NCBI RefSeq assembly: GCF_017639855.1
Contig: NZ_CP072115.1
Coordinates: 372,001 to 436,000 of the forward strand
Source of the DNA: Streptococcus sp. zg-86
GTDB taxonomy: Bacteria; Bacillota; Bacilli; Lactobacillales; Streptococcaceae
Direction of reading: 5' to 3'
DNA length: 64,000 nucleotides
The first letter of the stretch is position 1; every line of letters begins with the position of its first letter. The position numbers and the translations under genes are program-made. The notes under the pieces are model-generated. The model saw only the letters and a list, made by a program, of their open reading frames with translations. It had not been told where the DNA came from and did not search any database. Positions 42,156 through 50,393 of the stretch are shown in pieces.

Positions 42156-43918
42156 GTCAATTATTAAAACGATTAAAAATCAGCGAGTGGTTGATGATTT
42201 TAGGCAGTATTGCTTTTGTGTGCTTGACCGTCTGGTTGGAATTAGAAGTGCCGAGCTATATGTCCGAAATCACCAAACTTTTGCAATTGCCAGATACGAC
42301 CACTTCGGACCTCTGGAAACCGGGTTTAAAGATGTTAGGTTTGTCCTTGGCCAGTTTTGCCAGTTCGGTCATGGTGGGCTTTATCGCCTCCCGTTTAGCA
42401 GCAGGATTTACAACTCGTTTGCGTAAGGATATTTTCTACCGTGTCTTGGATTATTCAGATGCCGAAATCAAGCGGTTTAGCATTCCTAGTTTGCTGACAC
42501 GGACGACGAATGACCTTACCCAGATTCAGTTCTTGTTTACCATGGGCTTGCAGGTGGCGACTCGTGGGCCGATTATGGCGATTTGGGCCTTGACCAAGAT
42601 TGTAGGAAAATCAGATCATTGGTTATGGGCGGTGATTGTGGCAGTATTGATCAATCTTGTCATGATGACCATTCTAGTAACCCTTGCTTTTCCAAAACAG
42701 AAAATTGTCCAAAAATTGACTGACCGTCTCAATAGTGTGACACGTGAAGGCTTATCAGGTATTCGTGTGGTACGTGCCTACAATGCTGAAGAATACCAGG
42801 ATGGTAAATTTGCCCAAGCCAATGAAGAATTGACCGCCTTGAACCTATTTGTTAGTCGCTTGATGGCGCTGATGAATCCTGTTATGATGACAATTTCGAG
42901 TGGCTTGAGCTTGGCTATTTATTGGATTGGTGCTTACCTAATCAATGAAGCAGAGTTGATGGACAAATTGCCTATTTTTAGCGATATGGTCGTCTTTATG
43001 TCCTATGCCATGCAGGTTGTGATGGGCTTTATGATGATGAGTGCCTTGTTTATCATTTTGCCTCGTGTCTTGGTGTCGACCAAGCGGATTAACGAGGTTT
43101 TGGATTTGACATCTTCCATTACTTCGCCTCAAGTGTCGCAAGTGGGACAAGAAAATGTAGACCAAATTGTCTTTGAAAATGTAACCTTCCGCTATTCTGA
43201 TACGTCAGAGGCGGTTATTGAGCAGATTAACTTTACCGCCAAAGCAGGTGATACAGTTGCTTTTATTGGTTCGACAGGTTCTGGGAAATCAACCTTAGTC
43301 AATCTGCTTCCACGTTTTTATGATGTGAGTGAAGGACGGATTCTGTTGGACGGCGTTGATGTAAGAGATTATAGTGCAGCAGATTTGCATGCTAAAGTTG
43401 GCTATATCCCACAAAAGGCCGTGCTGTTTACGGGAGATATTCGGAGCAATATTGATTTTGGGGAAAGCAAGGAAAGTCCACTCAGTGATGAAGCGATTTG
43501 GGAGGCCTTGGATTTGGCACAGGCTAGAGGCTTTGTAGAGGAAAAAGAAGATGGTCTTTCTTCTCATGTGGCCCAGTCTGGTAGCAATTTTTCTGGAGGA
43601 CAGCGTCAGCGCTTAGCCATTGCACGTGCCCTTGCCAGAAAGCCTGAAATTCTCATTTTTGATGACTCCTTCTCAGCTCTTGATTATCGTACGGATCGTA
43701 CTCTTCGGGAGGAACTCGCAAAGCGTACTGCTGGTATGACTAAGTTGATTGTTGCACAGCGGATTTCAACTATTATGGATGCGGATCAAATCTTGGTTCT
43801 TGATAATGGAAAAGTGGTCGGTCAAGGAAGCCATAAAGAATTACTAGCCAGCAATGAAGTGTACCAAGAAATTGCTTACTCACAATTATCGAAGGAGGAA
43901 TTGGAAAATGGAAAATAA
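42152..43918 (+). CDS. Heterodimeric ABC exporter behind MarR, subunit 1 (SatA-like)
   Basis: A 588-residue half-exporter. It has Walker A GSTGSGKSTLVNLL, signature NFSGGQRQRLAIARAL and Walker B ILIFDDSFSALD, with Asp at the catalytic Glu position (degenerate site). The membrane domain is in residues 1-320. It is coupled to the MarR gene by a four-base overlap and to the second subunit by an 11-base overlap. Expected role: efflux of drugs or peptides, repressed by the MarR protein until ligand binds. SatA identity is inferred from the operon layout. Confidence 0.88.
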   Translation: MSQLLKRLKISEWLMILGSIAFVCLTVWLELEVPSYMSEITKLLQLPDTTTSDLWKPGLKMLGLSLASFASSVMVGFIASRLAAGFTTRLRKDIFYRVLDYSDAEIKRFSIPSLLTRTTNDLTQIQFLFTMGLQVATRGPIMAIWALTKIVGKSDHWLWAVIVAVLINLVMMTILVTLAFPKQKIVQKLTDRLNSVTREGLSGIRVVRAYNAEEYQDGKFAQANEELTALNLFVSRLMALMNPVMMTISSGLSLAIYWIGAYLINEAELMDKLPIFSDMVVFMSYAMQVVMGFMMMSALFIILPRVLVSTKRINEVLDLTSSITSPQVSQVGQENVDQIVFENVTFRYSDTSEAVIEQINFTAKAGDTVAFIGSTGSGKSTLVNLLPRFYDVSEGRILLDGVDVRDYSAADLHAKVGYIPQKAVLFTGDIRSNIDFGESKESPLSDEAIWEALDLAQARGFVEEKEDGLSSHVAQSGSNFSGGQRQRLAIARALARKPEILIFDDSFSALDYRTDRTLREELAKRTAGMTKLIVAQRISTIMDADQILVLDNGKVVGQGSHKELLASNEVYQEIAYSQLSKEELENGK

Positions 43919-45656
43919 ACAAACTTCTTTATTGAACCAAATGAAACCCTATATCAAAGGTTTCCAACTTCCTTTTGTGATTGCAATCATTGGAGCCATT
44001 ATTTCCAGTATCATTACTGTGATTGGTCCGAATAAATTAAGTGAGATTACAGACTTGATTACCAAGGGATTAATGACAGGAATTGACACAGATAAGGTGT
44101 CAGAAATTGCGATGTTACTAGCGATTCTGTACGGAATTGGAGCGCTTGTCAACTATACGCAAGCCTTTACTATTTCAACAATTGTTCAGCATTTTTCAAA
44201 ACGGTTGCGGACAGCGATTGCAGAAAAAATCAACAAACTTCCTCTCCGTTATTTTGATAGTCATTCGCAAGGTGATACCTTATCCCGTGTCACCAATGAT
44301 GTGGATACGGCTAGTCAGTCCCTCAACCAGAGTTTGGGAACGGTCCTGTCTTCTAGTATTCTCTTGGTGGCAGCTCTGATTATGATGTTTCAGACCAATG
44401 TGACCTTATCCTTTGTCACCATTGTTTCTGTCTTGTTTGGCTTTGTATTTGTGGGAATCATTATGGGGCGTGCAAAGGGCTTCTTCAAAAGTCAGCAGAC
44501 CAATCTTGCCAATGTTAATGGCTATGTAGAAGAAATGTATTCTGGGCATTCGGTGGTTGCTAGCTATCATGCGGGTCGTATTGTAAAAGAAGAGTTTCAG
44601 CATCTCAATCAAGCCCTCTACACAAGTATGTGGAAATCCCAATTCATTTCAGGGATTATGATGCCCATGATGATGTTTATTGGGAACTTTGGTTACGTCA
44701 TGGTTGTAGTGACAGGAGCAGCCTTGACCCTGAAAGGCAATGCAACCATGGGAACGATTGTGGCCTTCATGGTCTATGTTCGAATCTTCTCTCAACCCCT
44801 TTCTCAGATTGCCCAAGGTTTGACAGTCTTACAATCAGCTAGCGCTGCGATGGGTCGTGTGTTTGAATTCTTGGGTGAGCCTGAAATGGAGGTGGACAGC
44901 CATAAGGCACAACAACTCAGGACTATAAAAGGCGATGTTACATTTGATCACGTTTCCTTTGGCTATTCTGCTGATAAGACCATTATCCATGACTTCTCCG
45001 CAACAGCTAAGGCCGGGCAAAAAATTGCTATTGTGGGACCAACAGGAGCTGGAAAGACGACCATTGTCAATCTCTTGATGAAGTTCTATGACATTGATCA
45101 AGGCCGTATTTTGATTGACGGGATTGATACCAAAAATATGAAACGTTCTGAAGTTCATGATGCTTTTAGTATGGTCTTACAAGATACCTGGCTCTTTGAG
45201 GGAACGATTAAGGAAAATCTGATTTACAACCAAAGCAATGTTTCAGATGAAGCGGTTATCGAAGCAGCAAAAGCAGTCGGAGTTCACCATTTTATCATGA
45301 CCTTGCCGAAAGGCTACGATACCCTGCTAGATGATACGGTAAACTTATCTGTCGGGCAAAAACAATTGCTAACCATTGCACGTGCCTTGCTGAAAAATGC
45401 TCCCCTTCTTATCCTTGATGAGGCAACCAGCTCTGTTGATACACGGACAGAGGAATTGATCCAGAAGGCAATGGATAAACTGATGGAAGGCCGTACGTCC
45501 TTTGTCATCGCTCACCGTCTATCCACTATCCGAAATGCTGATCTCATCTTAGTGATGAAAGACGGCAATATCATTGAACAAGGCAATCATGATGCTCTGA
45601 TGGCTCAAAATGACTTCTATGCCAATCTGTACAACAGCCAGTTTGTCGAGGAGTAA
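43908..45656 (+). CDS. Heterodimeric ABC exporter behind MarR, subunit 2 (SatB-like)
   Basis: A 582-residue half-exporter with Walker A GPTGAGKTTIVNLLMKF, a modified signature NLSVGQKQLLTIARAL and Walker B LLILDEATSSVD with the catalytic Glu. It pairs with the previous subunit. The frame opens at 43854, but ATG 43908 follows GAAGGAGG. A terminator overlaps its stop codon. Close resemblance to 37438-39213 suggests that the two exporter pairs are duplicates. Confidence 0.88.
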   Translation: MENKQTSLLNQMKPYIKGFQLPFVIAIIGAIISSIITVIGPNKLSEITDLITKGLMTGIDTDKVSEIAMLLAILYGIGALVNYTQAFTISTIVQHFSKRLRTAIAEKINKLPLRYFDSHSQGDTLSRVTNDVDTASQSLNQSLGTVLSSSILLVAALIMMFQTNVTLSFVTIVSVLFGFVFVGIIMGRAKGFFKSQQTNLANVNGYVEEMYSGHSVVASYHAGRIVKEEFQHLNQALYTSMWKSQFISGIMMPMMMFIGNFGYVMVVVTGAALTLKGNATMGTIVAFMVYVRIFSQPLSQIAQGLTVLQSASAAMGRVFEFLGEPEMEVDSHKAQQLRTIKGDVTFDHVSFGYSADKTIIHDFSATAKAGQKIAIVGPTGAGKTTIVNLLMKFYDIDQGRILIDGIDTKNMKRSEVHDAFSMVLQDTWLFEGTIKENLIYNQSNVSDEAVIEAAKAVGVHHFIMTLPKGYDTLLDDTVNLSVGQKQLLTIARALLKNAPLLILDEATSSVDTRTEELIQKAMDKLMEGRTSFVIAHRLSTIRNADLILVMKDGNIIEQGNHDALMAQNDFYANLYNSQFVEE

Positions 45657-45677
45657 AACAGTCCAGTGGACTGTTTT
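45655..45677 (+). terminator. Terminator of the MarR/ABC operon
   Basis: AAAACAGTCC (45655-45664) pairs exactly with GGACTGTTTT (45668-45677) around a 3-nt loop and starts within the stop codon. Confidence 0.75.
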
Positions 45678-45900
45678 AGCCTCGTGCCTAAAAATAGGAA
45701 AGCGGGAGTAATGTCCAGTGGACTGTTTTAGCCCCGAGCCCAGAAACCCGAAAGCGAGGGTAGTTCAGTGAATCATTTTAGCCTCGTGCCTATAAGTGTT
45801 AGTACTCGAGTAACTTGGTGAGGTGCTTTAGTTCCGAGCCTAGAAATGGGAAAATGAGCGCATTAGGTTGAACGATTTTAGCTTCATGTTGCCAAGAGTG
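45661..45900. repeat. Degenerate tandem repeat of about 50 bp (five units)
   Basis: The recurring block TTTTAGCC(T/C)CG(T/A)GCC occurs at 45674, 45726, 45776, 45826 and 45876, that is every 50-52 bases, becoming more diverged with distance. The first two units include GTCCAGTGGACTGTTTTAGC. It fills most of the 45657-46020 gap and encodes nothing evident. Confidence 0.75.
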
Positions 45901-45990
45901 GACAATGTGAATGGTAGTTAAAGGGTTTGAAGTTGACAGAAAATCTGTTGATTTCAGGCCTTTTATTTTTGCAAAATGTGAGGGTTTTCA

Positions 45991-45999
45991 TGATATAAT
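45991..45999 (+). promoter_or_regulatory. Extended -10 promoter of the CoA-binding protein gene
   Basis: TGATATAAT lies 21 bases before the ATG at 46021, with AAAGGAGGAAG as ribosome site. A TTGCAA at 45969 is 19 bases upstream. Confidence 0.55.
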
Positions 46000-46020
46000 A
46001 AAGAAAAAGGAGGAAGTACC

Positions 46021-46458
46021 ATGTACGAATTTCAAAATCCAACAGATGAACAAGTGAAGAGTTATCTAGCTAATAGCAAGACCATTGCAGTGGTTGGCTT
46101 GTCCAATCGTGAAGAAACAGTCAGCAACCGCATTGCGAAATTTATGCAGGACATGGGGTATCAGATTATCCCAATCAATCCTCGTCTAGCTGGCAGCGAG
46201 ATTTTAGGGGAAACGGTCTATGCAACTCTGGCAGATGTTCCTGTAGCGGTTGACATCGTGAATGTCTTTCGTAGAAGCGAGTTTTTGCCAGATGTGGCAC
46301 GTGAGTTTGTTGAAACAAATGCCAAGATTTTCTGGGCCCAATTAGAGCTTCAAAACGAAGAGGCAGCCGCTATTTTAGAAACTGCAGGTCGTGACGATGT
46401 GGTGATGAATCGTTGTATCAAGCGAGAATACGTTCGCTTGATGACAGGAGTAAGCTAG
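46021..46458 (+). CDS. CoA-binding domain protein (YccU-like)
   Basis: A 145-residue Rossmann-fold protein of the CoA-binding family (IAVVGLSNREETVSNRIAKF near the N-terminus, IIPINPRLAGSEILGE near residue 55, DIVNVFRRSEFLPDV near residue 80, and a terminal NRCIKREY). These small proteins bind CoA; physiological role is unknown. Its stop codon overlaps the GTG start of the next gene, giving a two-gene operon. Confidence 0.88.
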   Translation: MYEFQNPTDEQVKSYLANSKTIAVVGLSNREETVSNRIAKFMQDMGYQIIPINPRLAGSEILGETVYATLADVPVAVDIVNVFRRSEFLPDVAREFVETNAKIFWAQLELQNEEAAAILETAGRDDVVMNRCIKREYVRLMTGVS

Positions 46459-46955
46459 TGTCTACCTTGGTCATTATCCGCGGCAATTCTGGTTCAGGAA
46501 AGACGAGTCTGGCAGAGGCCTTGCAACATCACTATGGCCGTAAAACCTTGGTGGTTTCTCAAGATAATGTTAGAAGAACCATGTTGAAAGAAAAAGTTGA
46601 GCCAAGGAATTTATCCATTGGGCTAACAGAAACCATTGCACGCTTCGGGCATGCAGAGGATTTGCTGGTCATTGTTGAAGGCTTTTATGAAGCTGATATT
46701 TATGGGGAGATGCTAGCGCAATTGCATCAGCTGTTTGCTCCTCGTGTCTATGCCTATTACTATGATATCCCCTTTGAAGAAACGGTTAAGCGGCATGCTA
46801 CTCGTTCCAAAAGAGCTGATTTTACACCGGAGGATATGAAATGGTGGTGGATTGATAAGGACTATCTTGGCTGGGAAGAAGAAGTCTTGCTGTCAGCTGA
46901 GCTGAGTTTAGAGGCGACTGTTCAACTGATTTGTCAAGCAATTGAACATAGCTGA
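46458..46955 (+). CDS. Small P-loop kinase (zeta-toxin/uridine-kinase-like)
   Basis: A 165-residue protein with a P-loop near the start (VIIRGNSGSGKTSLAEAL), VVSQDNVRRTML, and a lid with RHATRSKRADF. The architecture is that of small nucleotide or sugar kinases. The start is GTG at 46458, which overlaps the upstream stop (TAGTG) and has AGGAG seven bases before it; the frame alone would reach 46413. Substrate unknown. Confidence 0.82.
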   Translation: MSTLVIIRGNSGSGKTSLAEALQHHYGRKTLVVSQDNVRRTMLKEKVEPRNLSIGLTETIARFGHAEDLLVIVEGFYEADIYGEMLAQLHQLFAPRVYAYYYDIPFEETVKRHATRSKRADFTPEDMKWWWIDKDYLGWEEEVLLSAELSLEATVQLICQAIEHS

Positions 46956-47008
46956 TGAATGGATTGAAAAAATAGCATTGTTTTTGTAAAAAAATAAAGG
47001 AAAACGGA

Positions 47009-48091
47009 ATGAGTCATCTAACAGAGGAATTATTTGGCAATGTTGAAACATTTTTAGAGGAACACCTCACAGAATATGAAAGTGTTGAAGAAGCGGTCGC
47101 AGCTTATATGAACCTATACAATGAGCAAAATCGAAAAAAACATCAAGGTCAGGTCGGTTTCATGGAATTGTCTGATTTGCTGGAAGAATTAGCCTACGAA
47201 AGAGAGGATACAAGACGTTTACAACTCGCTCAGCAAATTTTGGAACGAGACAAAGAGAATGTAGATGCAAAGATTGCCCAGTTGGAAGTAGAGTCAGTTA
47301 ACCAATTGGAAGTATTATCCCAACTCAAGGAATTCGAGAGTCAGGAGCGGAAAAAGTGGTTAAAAGGAGACCGATCTGGTTGGGTGAATTTCAAAGAACG
47401 GCCCTATATGCGCTTGAAAAATCGTTTGGCTTTTCAGTATTTTAACCAAAAACTGTATCCACAGGCTTTGAAACATTTTGAAGAACTCTATCGGATGAAC
47501 CCTAGTGATAATTTGGGAAGTCGGTACATGATGATGGTACTTTATTGTTTTCTTTACCAATGGGACAAGGCTGTGAAATTTGCAAACCAGAAAGAACACA
47601 AAGAGGATGCGGAGATGATTGGGAAACTCCTTGTGTTGGCGATTATCACAGAACGGAGTCTGGATGCCCAGCGTCTCTTTAAGAAAATGGTAGATCTGGA
47701 TGAGAATTTCTTACCTGCTCTTGACTTTTCTAGAGATGTAGAAAGTGCACGTACGATGTTTTCGATGGCAAAAGAGGGGTATTTTGAAATTTCAAGTCTT
47801 TCCTTATTCGATGGATTAGAGGAGTTTCTGTTTGGGACAGAAATTGTCTTTGAATGGTTACGAAAGCACTATGAAGAGTATTATCAGGAAGAATTTGAGC
47901 TTCATACAGTACGCAATCCGCTATTTGCAGGTTTACCAAGTGGAGCCGTTCAATCCTTGCTTGAAGAAGGCTTGATTCGACCAGAAGATTTTCAGTCGTT
48001 TAAGAAAAAGGATTTGTTGGCTCTGCAAGGGATTGGTAAGGTGAGTGTAGAGCGCTTGATTGCTAATGGTGTTCAGCTGAAAGAAGGTTAA
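47009..48091 (+). CDS. TPR-like protein with C-terminal helix-hairpin-helix
   Basis: A 360-residue, mostly helical protein. Residues about 55-250 show TPR-like helical repeats (FQYFNQKLYPQALKHFEELY, then MNPSDNLGSRYM). The C-terminus ends in a helix-hairpin-helix, DLLALQGIGKVSVERLIANG, close to that of the 122-residue protein at 7392-7760. I do not know a characterised member. A good terminator follows, so it is its own unit. Confidence 0.7.
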   Translation: MSHLTEELFGNVETFLEEHLTEYESVEEAVAAYMNLYNEQNRKKHQGQVGFMELSDLLEELAYEREDTRRLQLAQQILERDKENVDAKIAQLEVESVNQLEVLSQLKEFESQERKKWLKGDRSGWVNFKERPYMRLKNRLAFQYFNQKLYPQALKHFEELYRMNPSDNLGSRYMMMVLYCFLYQWDKAVKFANQKEHKEDAEMIGKLLVLAIITERSLDAQRLFKKMVDLDENFLPALDFSRDVESARTMFSMAKEGYFEISSLSLFDGLEEFLFGTEIVFEWLRKHYEEYYQEEFELHTVRNPLFAGLPSGAVQSLLEEGLIRPEDFQSFKKKDLLALQGIGKVSVERLIANGVQLKEG

Positions 48092-48101
48092 TATTGCTAT
48101 A

Positions 48102-48137
48102 AAATAAGGAGATTTATCTATCGAATCTCCTTATTTT
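48102..48137 (+). terminator. Terminator after the TPR/HhH gene
   Basis: AAATAAGGAGATT (48102-48114) pairs exactly with AATCTCCTTATTT (48124-48136) and is followed by TTT. Confidence 0.85.
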
Positions 48138-48220
48138 TATTGGGTAATTCTAAAAATATACTGCTGAAATCTGTAGTATCAGGAGGGGAGAATGGTACTG
48201 ATAGTAATAGAGTATTAAAT

Positions 48221-48268
48221 GATAATTGTCAGATAATTGCTTGAAAATGAGAAAAACTGTGCTATAAT
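48221..48268 (+). promoter_or_regulatory. efe operon promoter with Fur-like box
   Basis: TTGAAA (48241-48246) and TATAAT (48263-48268), spacer 16, with extended TGC. Just upstream GATAATTG occurs twice with an 11-base period (48221 and 48232), similar to Fur-type GATAAT hexamers. Iron repression is inferred. Confidence 0.6.
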
Positions 48269-48299
48269 GGAGATAGGTTTTTAATGAAAGGGAGTTAGA

Positions 48300-49157
48300 A
48301 TGAAAAAACTTGGTATTGTTTTATTATCGGCAGTCCTATTGACAGCGTGTGCGCCTACGACACAAGAAAAACAGGCGACAAGTGAAAGCACGGCGGTTCA
48401 AGTGGACCAACAAGCGCTTGATAAAGCAACTGTTGATTACAAGGCATTTGTAGAAGAGCAGATTGGACAATTGTTGACCGATACGGAAAATTTTGCCCAA
48501 TTACTCAAAGATGGCAAATTAGAAGAAGCGAAAACAGTCTATCCAGTCATTCGAATGGCCTATGAGCGTTCAGAACCGATTGCTGAAAGTTTTGGCGAAT
48601 CAGATGTGAAAATTGATTTCCGCTTGGTTGACTACATGGAAGAGAATAAGACTGAGGAAGGTTGGTCAGGTTTCCACCGCATTGAAAAGATTCTTTGGGA
48701 AGAAAATACCACAACAGGTACGGAGCAGTATGCGAATCAATTGGTCAATGACATCAAGGAATTGAAGGCGAAAATTGCGACTGTTGAAGTGACACCTGAG
48801 ATTATGCTGACAGGGGCAGTTGATTTGCTCAACGAAGTAGCCACAAGCAAGATTACCGGGGAAGAAGAAGTGTATTCCCACACAGACTTATATGATTTCA
48901 GAGCCAACATCGAAGGAGCAGAGAAGATTTTTGAACTCTTTAAGCCAAGCTTGGAGAACAAAGATGCTAGTCTCGTTATGACTCTTGAAAAAGAATTCAA
49001 GAATGTGAATGGTCTGCTGGATCAATACATGACAGATGATACGCACTATAAACTCTACACAGATTTGAGTACAGAAGACACCAAAAAACTAGCTGAGGCT
49101 GTGACAAAACTCGGTGAGCCACTTTCTCAAATGGGGATTATCTTGGACGGGAAGTAA
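48300..49157 (+). CDS. efeO: Iron-uptake lipoprotein EfeO/EfeM
   Basis: A 285-residue lipoprotein. The signal peptide ends in the lipobox LLTAC with Cys17 lipidated, so it is anchored outside the membrane. The mature part matches the imelysin/M75 domain, with the GFHRIEKILWEE block (HxxE metal-binding motif) near residue 125. There is no cupredoxin domain, so it is the EfeM form. It likely binds ferric or ferrous iron and passes it to EfeU. First gene of a five-gene operon with a Fur-like box upstream. Confidence 0.93.
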   Translation: MKKLGIVLLSAVLLTACAPTTQEKQATSESTAVQVDQQALDKATVDYKAFVEEQIGQLLTDTENFAQLLKDGKLEEAKTVYPVIRMAYERSEPIAESFGESDVKIDFRLVDYMEENKTEEGWSGFHRIEKILWEENTTTGTEQYANQLVNDIKELKAKIATVEVTPEIMLTGAVDLLNEVATSKITGEEEVYSHTDLYDFRANIEGAEKIFELFKPSLENKDASLVMTLEKEFKNVNGLLDQYMTDDTHYKLYTDLSTEDTKKLAEAVTKLGEPLSQMGIILDGK

Positions 49158-49160
49158 GAA

Positions 49161-50393
49161 ATGACAAAAGACGAAAAATGGTTTGATAAAAAAATGGATC
49201 GTCGCGAATTTTTAAAAAAAGCAGGTATAGGAGGAGCTGGGCTTGCGCTCGGAGCCTCTGGGGCATCTGCTTTTTTCGCACATAAAGTGACTGGCGAGAC
49301 TGCAAAATCAGACGGACAAGAAGACATTTCTTTTTATGGAGAACATCAGGCAGGAATCGTGACTCCAACCCAGAAAAATGTGTATTTCGTTGTGCTTGAC
49401 CTGCATTCAACAGACAAGGCTGAAGTCATTCAGATGTTCAAGGATTGGACAGATTACAGTGAGAAATTAGTGACTGGAAAGCTAGTAAAAGAAGATGGAG
49501 ATAATGGCTATCTTCCACCATTTGATACAGGGGAAACGGTTGGTCTGAACCCTCACCGCCTGACTCTTACTTTTGGGATTTCACCCGCTTTCTTGACCAA
49601 GCTAGGATTGGAAAGTAAGAAACCAAAAGAATTTCGAGATTTGCCAGTCTTTCCAAGGGATCAGCTCAAGGAAGCCTATACTGGAGGAGATATTGTAATC
49701 CAAGCCTGTGCTGACGATGCACAAGTTGCCTTTCATGCTGTCCGAAATCTCGTCCGAAAAGGTCGCAGCCTCGTAACCATGAAATGGAGTCAAGCTGGTT
49801 TTGCAGCGATTGGCAACCGTAAGGAAACGCCACGAAACCTGTTTGGATTTAAAGATGGCACGGCAAATGCGACGAAAAAAGAGCAATTTCAGGATATCAT
49901 CTGGTGTGAGGATTCTAACTGGATGCGGGGAGGCACCTATATGGCAGTCCGCCGTATCCAAATGTTTCTGGAAACATGGGACAGAACCAGCCTAAATGAA
50001 CAGGAAAATACCTTTGGTCGCTATAAAGAAAGCGGTGCACCCTTTGGAAAGAAAGATGAGTTTGATGAAGTCGATTTGGACTTAAAAGATGATAAGGGAG
50101 AACCCCTTGTACCAGTTGATTCTCATGTCAGACTAGCAAAGGAAACAGGTGTTGAAATCTATCGTCGCGCCTATTCTTATTCAGATGGTATTGATGAGGT
50201 AACAGGACAATTTGACTCAGGTTTGTTATTTATCTCTTTTCAGAAAGATCCCCAACAATTTATTACGATTCAACATAATCTAGGTAACGTAGACAAGTTA
50301 AACGAGTACATCACCCATGTTGGAAGTGGTTTATTTGCTTGTTTTGCAGGCGTGAAAAAAGGAGAGTACATTGGTCAAGCCTTATTTGAATAA
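49161..50393 (+). CDS. efeB: EfeB, Tat-exported Dyp-type haem peroxidase
   Basis: A 410-residue protein with a twin-arginine signal (DRREFLKKAGIGGAGLALGA, Arg14-Arg15) and a Dyp peroxidase domain with FGFKDGTAN (GxxDG motif) near residue 230. It probably oxidises Fe2+ with peroxide for uptake by EfeU, or handles haem. The presence of tatC and tatA in the same operon agrees with a Tat substrate. It starts three bases after efeO and overlaps efeU by 23 bases. Confidence 0.95.
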   Translation: MTKDEKWFDKKMDRREFLKKAGIGGAGLALGASGASAFFAHKVTGETAKSDGQEDISFYGEHQAGIVTPTQKNVYFVVLDLHSTDKAEVIQMFKDWTDYSEKLVTGKLVKEDGDNGYLPPFDTGETVGLNPHRLTLTFGISPAFLTKLGLESKKPKEFRDLPVFPRDQLKEAYTGGDIVIQACADDAQVAFHAVRNLVRKGRSLVTMKWSQAGFAAIGNRKETPRNLFGFKDGTANATKKEQFQDIIWCEDSNWMRGGTYMAVRRIQMFLETWDRTSLNEQENTFGRYKESGAPFGKKDEFDEVDLDLKDDKGEPLVPVDSHVRLAKETGVEIYRRAYSYSDGIDEVTGQFDSGLLFISFQKDPQQFITIQHNLGNVDKLNEYITHVGSGLFACFAGVKKGEYIGQALFE

